Positions 51,636-62,429 of a stretch of DNA of 64,000 bases are shown here, piece by piece. The notes beneath the pieces are model-generated. The model was not told the DNA's origin, searched no databases, and saw only the letters and a program-made list of their open reading frames with translations. The position numbers were made by a program, and so were the translations under genes. The stretch comes from Xanthomonas arboricola (lineage in GTDB: Bacteria; Pseudomonadota; Gammaproteobacteria; Xanthomonadales; Xanthomonadaceae): the NCBI RefSeq assembly GCF_002940665.1, contig NZ_MIGY01000001.1, positions 1,488,001 to 1,552,000 on the forward strand. The letters are read 5' to 3'. Position 1 is the first letter of the stretch. Each line of letters begins with the position of its first letter.

Positions 51636-51845
51636 GAGAATTCCCTTATCGATATGTGATCCCTGCGGGCAGTCAGACGACTGCTTGCAAGGCATTGCGC
51701 GTAGAGATCGACTTCCCGTAGACCGTCCCACTCCGGTCCGAGGGCGATACTCCCCCCTGCCCGATGGTCAGTCAACTGACGGCACGATGTGGCGGTTGGC
51801 ACAGCGTTCGCTGATCGGCTGGGCAATCGACTTGCGCCACACACA

Positions 51846-51872
51846 AAGACACCCGCACTCGGCGGGTGTCTT
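51846..51872 (-). terminator. Rho-independent terminator of fbp
   Basis: An 11-bp stem AAGACACCCGC/GCGGGTGTCTT with a 5-base loop, followed on the minus strand by TGTG after CTTT. It lies 36 bp after the fbp stop and may act in both directions. Confidence 0.65.
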
Positions 51873-51908
51873 GAGTAAATCGGCATTGCTGGTCGCTAAA
51901 CCAAAACC

Positions 51909-52925
51909 TCAGCCCTGCGCCTTATCCGCATACAGGTGATAACGCGTGGCTTCATTCACTTCGTTCTTGGAACCCAAGAACACCGGCACGCGCTGATGCA
52001 GCTGCGTGGGCTGGAGGTCCAGGATGCGCTCGCGCCCCGTGGTGGCCGCGCCGCCGGCCTGTTCCACCAGCATGCTCATCGGGTTGGCTTCGTACATCAG
52101 GCGCAGCTTGCCCGGCTTGGACGCGTCCTTCTTGTCCCAGGGGTAGATGAAGATGCCGCCGCGGGTGAGGATGCGGTGCACGTCGGCGACCATGCTGGCG
52201 ATCCAGCGCATGTTGAAGTCCTTGCCGCGGGTGCCGTCCTTGCCGGCCAGCAGGTCGCTGACATAGGACTGCATGGCCGGTTCCCAGTGGCGCTGGTTGG
52301 ACATGTTGATGGCGTATTCGGCGGTGTCCTCGGGCACGCGCATGTTGGCCTGGGTCAGCAGGAAGCTGCCTTCCTCGCGCTCCAGGGTGAAGGCGTGGGT
52401 GCCGTGGCCGAGCGTGAGCACCAGCATCGTGCTGGGGCCGTAGATGCAGTAGCCGGCGGCGACCTGCTGGGTGCCCGGCTGCAGGAAGTGCTCGTCGCCC
52501 GGCTTTTCGGTGCCCTTGGGGGCGCGCAGCACCGAGAAGATGGTGCCCACCGAGACGTTGACGTCGATGTTGGAGCTGCCGTCCAGCGGATCGAACAGCA
52601 GCAGGAAATCGCCGCTGGGGTACTGGTCGGGCACCGGCTGGCTGTGATCCATTTCTTCCGACGCGCACGCAGCCAGGTGGCCGCCCCAGGCGTTGGCTTC
52701 GAGCAGGATGTCGTTGCTGAGCACGTCGAGCTTCTTCTGCGCCTCGCCCTGCACGTTGCCGGTGCCGGCATCGCCGAGTACGCCGCCCAGGGCGCCCTTG
52801 CTCACGGCGATGGAAATGCGCTTGCAGGCGCGCGAGACGATGGTGATCAGCTGGCGCAATTCCGGGTCGATACGGCCGGCGTGTTGCTCTTCGATCAGGA
52901 AGCGGGTCAGCGAGGGACGCGACAT
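51909..52925 (-). CDS. fbp: Class I fructose-1,6-bisphosphatase
   Basis: 338 residues, the standard length. It starts [20 protein letters not shown]; the metal-binding signature is [20 protein letters not shown], preceded by the EEMDHSQ acidic loop; the substrate region is [14 protein letters not shown] with [20 protein letters not shown]. The enzyme removes the C1 phosphate in gluconeogenesis and is needed for growth on non-sugar carbon sources; in Xanthomonas it supports virulence. It is monocistronic, with a clear terminator. The upstream frame to 52970 has no better start. Confidence 0.93.
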   Translation of the reverse strand: MSRPSLTRFLIEEQHAGRIDPELRQLITIVSRACKRISIAVSKGALGGVLGDAGTGNVQGEAQKKLDVLSNDILLEANAWGGHLAACASEEMDHSQPVPDQYPSGDFLLLFDPLDGSSNIDVNVSVGTIFSVLRAPKGTEKPGDEHFLQPGTQQVAAGYCIYGPSTMLVLTLGHGTHAFTLEREEGSFLLTQANMRVPEDTAEYAINMSNQRHWEPAMQSYVSDLLAGKDGTRGKDFNMRWIASMVADVHRILTRGGIFIYPWDKKDASKPGKLRLMYEANPMSMLVEQAGGAATTGRERILDLQPTQLHQRVPVFLGSKNEVNEATRYHLYADKAQG

Positions 52926-53118
52926 GGGAGCGGGCAGCCTGTGTAGGAAGTGGTCCGCCATTGTCGCCATTGCGCCGTTAGATTTCGATCACTGCATGCG
53001 CGTTTTGCAGCAAACCTGGTCGAACGTGCGCGAATGTGTTGGCAAAGACAGGGCTGACGGCAGGTGCCGCTTGCCCCTGACGCAGCTATGCACACCGGCA
53101 AGGGTGGCGAAGGGCCAC

Positions 53119-53148
53119 AAAAAAACCGGGAGGCTGGCGCGCTCCCGG
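53119..53148 (-). terminator. Rho-independent terminator of the aminotransferase gene
   Basis: CCGGGAG/CTCCCGG stem with, on the minus strand, seven T immediately after. It lies 43 bp downstream of the aminotransferase stop. Confidence 0.8.
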
Positions 53149-53190
53149 TCTGCAGGCGTCGGCCGCGCTGGCCGATCGCGATGCGCTCGC

Positions 53191-54393
53191 TTACATGCGG
53201 CTGACAGTGGCCACGGCCTGCGCCACGTAGTCCAGGTTGCGCTGGCTCAGCGCGGCCACGCAGATACGGCCGGTGCCGACGGCGTAGATCGCGAACTCGT
53301 CGCGCAGGCGGTCCACCTGGGTTCTGGTCAGGCCCGAGTACGAGAACATGCCGGCCTGGCGCTGGATGAAGTCGAACTCCGGTGCGCCCAATGTGGCCAG
53401 CTTGGCCACCAGGCCCGCGCGCAGGGCGTGGATGCGCTCGCGCATCTCGGTCAGTTCCTGCTCCCACAGGTCGCGTAGTTCCGGGCTGGTCAGCACGCCG
53501 GCCACCAATGCTGCGCCATGCGTGGACGGGCTGGAGTAGATCGTGCGGATGATGCGCTTGACCTGCGACTGCACCGCCTTGGCTTCGGCCGCAGTGGCCG
53601 AGACCACCGACAGCGCGCCCACGCGCTCGCCATACAGCGAGAACGACTTGGAGTACGAGCTGGCGACCACGTAGCTGTCGATGCCTTCGGCAGCGAGCAG
53701 ACGCACCGCGTACGCATCGGCCTCGATGCCCTTGTCGAAGCCCTGGTAGGCGATGTCGACGAACGGAAACAGGTTGCGTTCCTTCAACAGCCCGGCGACC
53801 TGCTTCCACTGTTCCCTGCTCAGGTCCGCACCGGTCGGGTTGTGGCAGCAGGCGTGCAGCAACACCACCGTGCCCGGCTCCAGCCTGGCCAGATCGGCGA
53901 GCATGCCGTCGAAGTTCAGCCCATGGCTGGCGGCATCGAAATAGGTGTAGTCAACGACCTCGAAGCCGGCCGCGCCGAACACTGCGCGATGGTTTTCCCA
54001 ACTCGGGTTGCTGATGGCGATGGTGGAGGTGGGCAGCAGCTTCTTGAGCAGGTCCGCGCCCACGCGCAAGGCGCCGCTGCCGCCGACGGTCTGCGAGGTC
54101 GCCACGCGGCCGGAGGCCACCAGCGCCGACTCGGCGCCGAACAGCAGCTCCTGGGTGGCCTTGCCATAGGCGGCCAGGCCGTCGATGGGCAGGTAGCCGC
54201 GCGGTTTGGCGTCCAGCGCGAGCTGCTGCTCGATCTTGTGCACGGCGCGCAACAGCGGGATGCGCCCGTTTTCGTCGTAATAGATGCCCACGCCCAGGTT
54301 GACCTTGTTGGGGCGGCTGTCGGCGTTGTAGGCCTCGGTCAGGCCCAGGATGGGGTCGCCTGGAACCTGTTCCACGTTTGCAAAGAAGGACAC
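53191..54393 (-). CDS. Aromatic/aspartate amino acid aminotransferase (class I, TyrB/AspC type)
   Basis: 400 residues from a GTG at 54393. SFFANVEQVPGDPILGLTEA is the classic AspC/TyrB opening. The PLP lysine is in VVASSYSKSFSLYGERVGAL (Ser-x-Ser-Lys); the carboxylate-binding Arg is in RPNKVNLGVGIYYDENGRIP and near the C-terminus. LLHACCHNPTGADLSREQW carries the Asn that orients the cofactor. It transfers amino groups between aspartate, tyrosine or phenylalanine and 2-oxoglutarate; which it prefers cannot be said. The strong terminator below supports a single-gene unit. Confidence 0.9.
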   Translation of the reverse strand: MSFFANVEQVPGDPILGLTEAYNADSRPNKVNLGVGIYYDENGRIPLLRAVHKIEQQLALDAKPRGYLPIDGLAAYGKATQELLFGAESALVASGRVATSQTVGGSGALRVGADLLKKLLPTSTIAISNPSWENHRAVFGAAGFEVVDYTYFDAASHGLNFDGMLADLARLEPGTVVLLHACCHNPTGADLSREQWKQVAGLLKERNLFPFVDIAYQGFDKGIEADAYAVRLLAAEGIDSYVVASSYSKSFSLYGERVGALSVVSATAAEAKAVQSQVKRIIRTIYSSPSTHGAALVAGVLTSPELRDLWEQELTEMRERIHALRAGLVAKLATLGAPEFDFIQRQAGMFSYSGLTRTQVDRLRDEFAIYAVGTGRICVAALSQRNLDYVAQAVATVSRM

Positions 54394-54549
54394 GGCATGA
54401 CTCGCTGAAGGACGAAAGAGTGAGGGACTTCCGGGTGCTCGGCCGCGGCTGGGCCAAACCACTTCATCGTAGCAGCCCATGGCCGGCGTAGCATGCTTCG
54501 TTCCGTACGCAACGATGCGGCCACAGTACGGATGAGGGACACTACACCG

Positions 54550-56688
54550 ATGCCCAGACTGACCTTGTTGGCCGCCGCCTGCGGCCTGTTCGCCACGAGC
54601 GCCGCGCCGCCCGTCCTGGCCGCCGATCCGGCGCCGCCTGCCTCCGCACCGATCCAGCGCTTGCCCACTGTGCAGGTGGACGCCGCACGCGTGCGCGGGG
54701 TGGACGACTTCGACCTGCCGGCCTCGTTCACCGTGGTGGCGGCCGATGCCGACAACCGCCGCGGCGCGCAGGTGTCCGAGTTGCTGGACGGCATTCCCGG
54801 CCTGGTGGCGCGCGATCGCCAGAACTACGCGCAGGACACCCAGCTGTCGATCCGCGGCTTCGGTGCGCGTTCCGCCTTCGGCGTGCGCGGCGTGCGCCTG
54901 CTGGTCGACGGCATCCCGGCCAGCATGCCCGATGGCCAGGGCCAGCTCTCGCATTTCAATGTACTGGGCGCCGAGCGGGTGGAAGTGCTGCGCGGGCCAT
55001 TCTCGGCGCTGTACGGCAACTCCTCCGGCGGCGTGCTGCAGCTGTGGAGCGCCGACGGCAAGCCGGGCGACCCGTGGCGGCTGCGCGCCACCTATGGCAG
55101 CAACGCCACCGTCAACACGGGCGCGCAACTGCTCGGCCAGCAGGGCGCGGTGCACTACAACCTGGCCGCCAATCATTTCGAAACCGACGGTTTCCGCGCC
55201 CATAGCCGCGCAAAGCGCGACTCGGTCAACGCCAAGCTCGGCTTCGATCTAGCCGAGGGCCGCCGGCTGGACCTGGTGCTCAATTATCTGGACGCACCCG
55301 ACGCACAGGACCCGCTCGGCCTGACCCGCGCCCAGTTCAATGCCGACCCGGCGCAGGCCACGGCGGTGGCCACCCAGTTCAATACCCGCAAATCGGTGCG
55401 CCAGTCGCAGGCCGGCGCCATCTTCACCCAGCAGTTCGAGGGCCAGACGCTGCGGCTGATGGCCTATGGCGGGCAGCGTAGCGTGGAGCAGTTCCTGGCG
55501 ATCCCGGTGGCGGTGCAGCGCAACCCGCTGCATTCGGGCGGGGTGATCGATCTGGACAGCAATTACGAAGGCGCCGATGCGCGTTGGGCCTGGCAAGGCG
55601 AGGCGCTGGGCCGGCCGTTGCAGCTGACCGTCGGCGCAAACGTCGATCGCCAGCGCCAGCACCGTACCGGTTATGAAAACTTTGTCGGCGACACGCTGGG
55701 CGTCAAGGGCGCGCTGCGCCGTGACCAGCGCGATCAGGTCGAGAACGTGGACCAGTTCGCGCAGGCTTGGTGGCAGTGGAGCGCGCGCTGGTCGGCCCTG
55801 CTGGGCGTGCGGCATAGCCAGGTGCGCTTCGACTCGGACGACCGCTACATTGTCGGGCGCAATCCCGACGACAGCGGCCAGCGCGATTATTCGGCAACCA
55901 CGCCGGTGGCCGGCATCGTGTTCCGTGCCGCCGAGGACCTGCGTTTCTACGCCTCGGTCGGGCGCGGTTTCGAAACGCCCACCTTCAACGAGCTGGGGTA
56001 TCGCAGCGATGGCGGCGCCGGCCTGGCGCTGGATCTGGGCGCGGCGACCAGCCGCAATTATGAGATCGGCAGCAAGTGGCGCGCGCAGAGCGGCGCAGCG
56101 GTGGAGGTGGCGCTGTTCCGCGCCGACACCGACGACGAACTGGCCGTGGCCAGCAACACCAATGGCCGCAGCACCTATCGCAACATCGGCGCCACCCGCC
56201 GCCAGGGCGCGGAGCTGAGCTGGAATCAGCCGGTGGGCACCACCCAGCAGCTGCAGCTGGCCTACACCTTCGTCGATGCCAGCGTGCGTGATGGCTACCT
56301 CACCTGCGCCAGCAGCGGCTGCGCCACGCCCACCGCGCCGGTGGCCAGCGGCGCGCGCCTGCCGGGCGTGCCGCGTCAGCAGCTGTTCGCGCGCTGGCAG
56401 TGGCAGCCGCTGCAATGGCAGTTCGCCGCCGAAACGGTGGCCTCCGACGCCACCGTGGCCAACGACCTGGCCAGCGAGCGCGCGCCCGGCTATGCGCTGG
56501 TCAATCTGGAAGCCTCCCGGCGCTGGACCACCACGCTGGGTGGGCTGCGCACCTTCGCCCGCATCGACAATGCGCTGGACCTGCACTACATCGGCTCGGT
56601 GATCGTCAACGACGGCAACGGGCGCTATTACGAACCGGGTCCGGACCGGACCTACACGGTCGGCCTGCAATGGGATTTCGGCGGCTGA
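54550..56688 (+). CDS. TonB-dependent outer-membrane receptor
   Basis: 712 residues from the ATG at 54550. A signal peptide (LLAAACGLFATSAAPPVLAA) precedes the TonB box region TVQVDAARVRGVDDF. The plug domain is ELLDGIPGLVARDRQNYAQD, LSIRGFGARSAFGVRGVRLL, DGIPASMPDGQGQLSHFN and GAERVEVLRGPFSALYGNSS. The barrel has the usual alternating strands and the C-terminal aromatic end TYTVGLQWDFGG. It imports an iron complex or another scarce ligand with TonB/ExbBD energy; the ligand is unassigned. It is divergent from the aminotransferase gene. Confidence 0.9.
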   Translation: MPRLTLLAAACGLFATSAAPPVLAADPAPPASAPIQRLPTVQVDAARVRGVDDFDLPASFTVVAADADNRRGAQVSELLDGIPGLVARDRQNYAQDTQLSIRGFGARSAFGVRGVRLLVDGIPASMPDGQGQLSHFNVLGAERVEVLRGPFSALYGNSSGGVLQLWSADGKPGDPWRLRATYGSNATVNTGAQLLGQQGAVHYNLAANHFETDGFRAHSRAKRDSVNAKLGFDLAEGRRLDLVLNYLDAPDAQDPLGLTRAQFNADPAQATAVATQFNTRKSVRQSQAGAIFTQQFEGQTLRLMAYGGQRSVEQFLAIPVAVQRNPLHSGGVIDLDSNYEGADARWAWQGEALGRPLQLTVGANVDRQRQHRTGYENFVGDTLGVKGALRRDQRDQVENVDQFAQAWWQWSARWSALLGVRHSQVRFDSDDRYIVGRNPDDSGQRDYSATTPVAGIVFRAAEDLRFYASVGRGFETPTFNELGYRSDGGAGLALDLGAATSRNYEIGSKWRAQSGAAVEVALFRADTDDELAVASNTNGRSTYRNIGATRRQGAELSWNQPVGTTQQLQLAYTFVDASVRDGYLTCASSGCATPTAPVASGARLPGVPRQQLFARWQWQPLQWQFAAETVASDATVANDLASERAPGYALVNLEASRRWTTTLGGLRTFARIDNALDLHYIGSVIVNDGNGRYYEPGPDRTYTVGLQWDFGG

Positions 56689-56729
56689 GCTACCCGCAGG
56701 CGGTGCGCGTTCAACAACACGCACCGCCC

Positions 56730-56752
56730 GTAGGAGCGCACCCGGACGCGAC
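56730..56752. repeat. REP-type half element
   Basis: GTAGGAGCGCACCCGGACGC, sharing the GTAGGAGCGC head with the palindromes at 43611 and 43721. It lies just after the TonB receptor gene. Confidence 0.5.
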
Positions 56753-56808
56753 AAAGCCATCCCGCCAACGCACGGTCTGCCATCGACCCACCACCCCAGG
56801 CCCCCCAC

Positions 56809-57108
56809 ATGATCGTCATCGATCACGCCCCCGCAGACTGGTTTCTGCTGCGCGCGGACAACCGCTACTGGCTGGACATCAACTGCTCGATCTCGGCCAC
56901 CGGCCTCTCGCTCCTGCTGGCGTTGAATGCAACCGAGCAGGCCGATGTGCTGGCAGACGGGCATGCCGCCTGCGCACGGCTGGCCGCGCAGGTGCAATGG
57001 CGGCCGCACGCCTTTGCCGCGCGTGATGTCAGTGCCAGTCATGGTGCGCAGGTCACCGCAGCGGTGCAGGCCTGGCGCGCGGCAGGCACCAGCAACGCTC
57101 GCGCATGA
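56809..57108 (+). CDS. Small hypothetical protein
   Basis: 99 residues, no recognised domain. VIDHAPADWFLLRADNRYWL, DINCSISATGLSLLLALNAT and EQADVLADGHAACARLAAQV suggest a small alpha/beta fold. It has coding-like base use, but only weak similarity to anything I recall. Start 56809 lacks a strong ribosome site. Confidence 0.55.
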   Translation: MIVIDHAPADWFLLRADNRYWLDINCSISATGLSLLLALNATEQADVLADGHAACARLAAQVQWRPHAFAARDVSASHGAQVTAAVQAWRAAGTSNARA

Positions 57109-57242
57109 GCCCATCGCGCCGGGCAAACCGCTCGCGCTGTTCGCCGTGCGTCGCTGCAATGCGCCGCGTTGATGCAGCGGTGACTGCCGGCGATGCGATG
57201 CACTAAGCTTGCCAGCGCATTCCCCGCACAAGGATGTTTCCG

Positions 57243-57614
57243 TTGAACACGCGCTACGCCCCGATCGATTTCAGCGACAAGCTCGCCCTGCTGTCTCAGC
57301 ACTGGTCCCCACGTGTCGTCGCGGAAATGAACGACTACCAGTTCAAACTGGTCAAGCTGCAAGGTGCATTCGTGTGGCACCAGCATGCGGACACGGACGA
57401 GGTGTTCATCGTGCTGGACGGCAACATGACCATCGAATTTCGCGACGGCGTGGTGGCGCTGTCGGCCGGGCAGATGCACGTGGTGCCCAAGGGTGTCGAG
57501 CACCGCCCGGCGGCGGAGCGCGAATGCAGCGTGCTGCTGGTCGAGCCGCGCGGTGTGGTCAATACCGGCGATGCGGGCGGCGCATATACCGCAGACAACG
57601 ACGTCTGGATCTGA
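57243..57614 (+). CDS. Cupin-domain protein
   Basis: 123 residues. The double cupin motifs are present: [20 protein letters not shown] with the His/His/Glu metal ligands and [20 protein letters not shown] with the last His. The single barrel has an opening ([20 protein letters not shown]) typical of small mannose-6-phosphate-isomerase-like cupins. Start TTG 57243 is chosen because AAGGA stands 8 bases upstream; ATG 57234 sits on top of that site. Confidence 0.82.
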   Translation: MNTRYAPIDFSDKLALLSQHWSPRVVAEMNDYQFKLVKLQGAFVWHQHADTDEVFIVLDGNMTIEFRDGVVALSAGQMHVVPKGVEHRPAAERECSVLLVEPRGVVNTGDAGGAYTADNDVWI

Positions 57615-57811
57615 TCGCCGCGCTGTGCGCGCGGGTGCTGGCGTCATCGGATTGCATGCCCGCAGCCACTTCTGACATGGCACGTTATTGCAATCGCTGA
57701 GCTGCGTAAGGCGCACTTGGCCGGGCACAGCGTCGCTGCAACGCCTGATCTCAGCCGGTCGTGCGGTGCGTGCTACGCTCGATTTTCCGCACACGATGCA
57801 TGGAGCATGGA

Positions 57812-58282
57812 ATGGCATTCCTGGGAGTGGTGTGGGTTGCGGTGCTCGCCGCGACCAGTCTGTTGAGCGGCACCATCGCCAGTGCCGCTGCATCTTCGGA
57901 AGCAGGCACGCTACGAGTCACGCGGACCTATCCTGCCAATAGCCCGGCCGTGGCGCAGGTGCATCGCTGGTTGCTGGCGCAGCCGTCCAGGCAACAGTCA
58001 CCGGCAAGCGCCGCCGAGCTAGGCCAGCTGCGCACCAGTTACCTCACGCACGCACCAGGTGCCGGCGGGCGTGCAGACCTGACCAGTGCCGAGGTGGCGT
58101 TTCCGGAGCATGGTCAGCCTGGGGATGCGGTCGCCATCGACGCATGTGGCGCGGGGATGCGCCATCACTGGACGTATCGATGGACGGCGGCATCGGCCAC
58201 GGCAGGCTGGCAGTTGCAGTCCTATCATCTGAGAAACGTGCAGGACTGCACTGCTGCCATGGCCGATCCCGAGGTCTTCTAG
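57812..58282 (+). CDS. Exported hypothetical protein
   Basis: 156 residues from ATG 57812, with GGAG nine bases upstream. A signal peptide (GVVWVAVLAATSLLSGTIAS) is followed by a mature part with two cysteines (IDACGAGMRHHW, VQDCTAAMADPE), which could form a disulfide. The fold is not recognised. It is the last plus-strand gene before the alcohol oxidation module. Confidence 0.6.
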   Translation: MAFLGVVWVAVLAATSLLSGTIASAAASSEAGTLRVTRTYPANSPAVAQVHRWLLAQPSRQQSPASAAELGQLRTSYLTHAPGAGGRADLTSAEVAFPEHGQPGDAVAIDACGAGMRHHWTYRWTAASATAGWQLQSYHLRNVQDCTAAMADPEVF

Positions 58283-58299
58283 CCGACTGCACCGCGCGG

Positions 58300-58664
58300 C
58301 TAGGGTGCGTGCGTACGGCGTGCAAGTCGCCCGCCGCGATCCACGGCGGCACTGCGGTCGCGGCCTGCAGCGATCGCGATGGCGGGCGAAAGTCCAGGCA
58401 CTTTGAGTGGAATGGCGGAGTAACGTTCTGTACCCGCACAATCCCGACTTGATGCGCAGCGTGAGATGGCGTTGGTCAGCGGGGGTAATGCGCCGAGCTG
58501 GCTCGCGTCGTCGTTTCCCGTTGCCCACACGCCACCGTTTGCGTCCAGGAATACGCATGACGCACGCCGGCACTGATGGCGGCCGCGAGGGGTTCTTGGC
58601 GTTGGGCAAGCGTATCCGCGCTCTGCTGGGCCGCGTCGGCGGGCGATGCGTTTGCGCGCCCAGT
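58300..58664 (-). pseudogene. Broken RCC1-repeat gene
   Basis: On the minus strand one frame reads NGGVWATGNDDASQLGALPP and later VPGLSPAIAIAAGRDRSAAV, an RCC1/ATS1-type beta-propeller repeat; it then ends at 58300. Immediately upstream the coding text moves to another frame (LAQRQEPLAAAISAGVRH), so about one base is lost between that and VFLDANGG. Only about one repeat of the usual seven remains, and the 5' side runs into the regulator gene with no start. It looks like a remnant cut when the neighbouring module arrived. Confidence 0.6.
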
Positions 58665-58665
58665 G

Positions 58666-60555
58666 TCAGGCCCGTTGCGGGCCGAGCCGGCGATACAGGG
58701 TGCTGCGGCTGATGCCGAGCCGGCGTGCCGCCTGCGCGACGTTGCCGCCGCTGGCGTCCAGCGCCTGCCGCATCGCCGCCTGCGCCAGCTGCTCCAGGCT
58801 ATCGGCAGGTGCTGGTGCTGGTGCTGGTGCGGCAGCGGCTACCGCCGACACTGCGGTCCGGGTGGCAAGGTAGCCCGGCAGCGCGTCGCGGTCTATTTGC
58901 TCGCCGGGTTCGCTCAGCGCCACCAGCGTGCGCAGGCAGGCCGAGAGCTGGCGCAGGTTGCCCGGCCAGTCGTAGTCGGCCAGCGCCCGCAGCGCGTCGC
59001 CGGTGAGCCGGCGGCCCTGGCCCAGGCGCTGCCACAGCTCCTGCACCAGCCGCGGGCGGTCGGCGTGCGTGCGCAGCGCCGGCATCGCCACCGCGTGGTG
59101 GGCGATGCGGTAGTACAGGTCGGCGCGGAAGCGGCCATCGGCGATCGCCGCTTCCAGGTCCTGGTGGGTGGCGCAGATCAGCGCGAAGTCCAGCCGCACC
59201 GGCTTGCCGCCGCCCAGCGGCGACAGCTCGCGCTCCTGCAGCACGCGCAGCAGGCGCGGCTGCAGCGCCAGCGGCATGTCGCCGATCTCGTCGAGGAACA
59301 GCACCCCGCCCTCGGCCTGGCGCAGCAGGCCCGGGCTGCCGTGCTTGCGCGCCCCGGTGAAGGCACCGTCCTCGTAGCCGAACAGCTCGGCCTCGATCAG
59401 GCCCTCGGGTAGCGCGGCGCAGTTCACCGCCACGAACGGGCGGCCGGCGCGCGCGCAGCGGCGGTGCAGCTCGCGCGCGAACACTTCCTTGCCGGTGCCG
59501 GTCTCGCCCTGCACCAGCACCGGGAGCTCGGCATCCAGCACCCGGCGGGCGCGCCCGAGCAGGCGCTCGCTCTCGGCCTCGAACAGCGGCGCGTCGCGGT
59601 CGCCGTCCTGGCGGGCGGCCGAGACCGTGATCGGCGGCTGCGTGGCGCGCCGGCGCGGCCGCGCGTCGCCATGCGCGTCCACGCGGCCGTAGAGGGCGCG
59701 GCCCTGGCGGTCGAACAGGGCGCCGTCATGGCGCAGCCGGGTCAGCGGTTCCTCGAACAGCGCGTCGTAGCGCGCGCGCCCCAGCTCGTGGCGCTCCAGC
59801 CCGAACAGCTGCAGGCCGGCGCGGTTGGCCGCCACCAGGCGCCCGCCGCGGAACGCCAGCAGGCCCTCGCGCGCGGTGCCGAGCAGGGCCGGGTCGTGGT
59901 GGACCCGCAGCAGTTCGCAATCGGCGATGCCGTCGTCGAAGTAGCGGTGCTCGATGCTGGTCACCGCGCGCCGCGCCAGTCCCAGCGCGTGCATGTGCTG
60001 CATGCGTGCGTCGCCGGAGATGTCGAGCACGCCCACCAGCTGCCCGTAGGGGTCGAAGATCGGCGCCGCGGCACAGCTGAGGATGCCGTGCGGGGCGAGG
60101 TAGTGCTCGCCGCCGCGCACCTCGATCGAGCGGCTCTCCACGATCGCGGTGCCGATGGCATTGGTGCCGACCACGCTCTCGCTCCAGCAGGCGCCGGGCA
60201 TCAACGCCACCCGCCCGGCGCGGTCGAGGAAGCCGGTGCTGCCCTCGGCGTCGAGGATCCAGCCGGCCTCGTCAGTGAGCAGCACGATGCTGCCGGTGGC
60301 CGCGGCGTCGGCCGACAGCCCTTCCAGCTCGGCGCGCGCGCATCGCCACAGGGTCTCGTGGCGTGCGCGCATCTCGCGCAGGCGTGCGGCACTGACCGGT
60401 TCGATCGCCGGCGCCGCCTCGGCGGCCAGGCCCTGGCGCTGGCAGCGCCGCCACGACTGCAGGATCGCGTCCGGTACCTGCCCGGCCGGCATCGCGCCGC
60501 GCTCGAAGAACGAGCGCCGCGCGCGGCCCAACTGCTGCTCCGTCAACATCGTCAT
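58666..60555 (-). CDS. AcoR-like sigma-54-dependent transcriptional activator
   Basis: 629 residues from the ATG at 60555 behind ACGAGGTGGGCA. An N-terminal GAF-like sensor (WSESVVGTNAIGTAIVESRS, FDPYGQLVGVLDISGDARMQ) leads into the AAA+ domain: Walker A GETGTGKEVFARELHRRC, GAFTGA in ELFGYEDGAFTGARKHGS, Walker B LFLDEIGDMPLALQPRLL, and a C-terminal Fis helix-turn-helix (GGNVAQAARRLGISRSTLYR). Relatives include AcoR, which controls acetoin and alcohol use. It is divergent from the aldehyde dehydrogenase gene, whose -24/-12 promoter it presumably drives. An Ala/Pro linker (APAPAPAPAD) precedes the DNA-binding part. Confidence 0.9.
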   Translation of the reverse strand: MTMLTEQQLGRARRSFFERGAMPAGQVPDAILQSWRRCQRQGLAAEAAPAIEPVSAARLREMRARHETLWRCARAELEGLSADAAATGSIVLLTDEAGWILDAEGSTGFLDRAGRVALMPGACWSESVVGTNAIGTAIVESRSIEVRGGEHYLAPHGILSCAAAPIFDPYGQLVGVLDISGDARMQHMHALGLARRAVTSIEHRYFDDGIADCELLRVHHDPALLGTAREGLLAFRGGRLVAANRAGLQLFGLERHELGRARYDALFEEPLTRLRHDGALFDRQGRALYGRVDAHGDARPRRRATQPPITVSAARQDGDRDAPLFEAESERLLGRARRVLDAELPVLVQGETGTGKEVFARELHRRCARAGRPFVAVNCAALPEGLIEAELFGYEDGAFTGARKHGSPGLLRQAEGGVLFLDEIGDMPLALQPRLLRVLQERELSPLGGGKPVRLDFALICATHQDLEAAIADGRFRADLYYRIAHHAVAMPALRTHADRPRLVQELWQRLGQGRRLTGDALRALADYDWPGNLRQLSACLRTLVALSEPGEQIDRDALPGYLATRTAVSAVAAAAPAPAPAPADSLEQLAQAAMRQALDASGGNVAQAARRLGISRSTLYRRLGPQRA

Positions 60556-60566
60556 TGCCCACCTCG

Positions 60567-60583
60567 TGTCGCAATCTGCGACA
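60567..60583. promoter_or_regulatory. Perfect dyad before the activator gene
   Basis: TGTCGCA-ATC-TGCGACA, 12 bp upstream of the regulator ATG. Perhaps an autoregulatory operator for the activator. Confidence 0.5.
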
Positions 60584-60641
60584 GTCCAGAAGATCACTGT
60601 CCCGATAAACACCACGTTTGCGGACAGAGCGCAATCGCCGC

Positions 60642-60707
60642 GCGTGACGCACCGCAGCGAAGACCGCGCCCATCGGTCGCACCCGCGCCGCGCTCAGGCG
60701 TGACGCA
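60642..60707. promoter_or_regulatory. Upstream activating repeats
   Basis: GCGTGACGCA occurs at 60642-60651 and 60698-60707, each a small dyad (GCGT-G-ACGC) 56 bp apart centre to centre, upstream of the sigma-54 promoter at 60726. Placement fits an enhancer-binding site for the AcoR-like activator. Confidence 0.5.
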
Positions 60708-60725
60708 GTGCAGCAGGCCAAACCT

Positions 60726-60740
60726 GGCATCCCTTTTGCG
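60726..60740 (+). promoter_or_regulatory. Sigma-54 (-24/-12) promoter
   Basis: TGGCATCCCTTTTGC has the obligatory GG and GC at the correct 12-bp spacing, against the TGGCAC-N5-TTGC consensus. Transcription would begin near 60752, about 45 bp before the aldehyde dehydrogenase ATG. Confidence 0.75.
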
Positions 60741-60796
60741 TGACATCACGGGCGCCCCGTAACGGGCCTTCCTCCCATGTACCGCAGGAGACACCG

Positions 60797-62326
<1,530 letters not shown>

Positions 62327-62346
62327 GCCACGGCCCGCCGCGGCGA

Positions 62347-62370
62347 CGGCCTTGATCACGATCAAGGCCG
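62347..62370. promoter_or_regulatory. Inverted repeat between aldehyde and alcohol dehydrogenase genes
   Basis: CGGCCTTGATC-AC-GATCAAGGCCG, an 11-bp perfect stem with a two-base centre and no T run. It may adjust mRNA stability between the two genes rather than terminate. Confidence 0.5.
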
Positions 62371-62429
62371 CCCTCGCGCCACGGGACTACGGTTCGATAC
62401 AACAACTGCAACCGCAACAGGAGCGCAAT

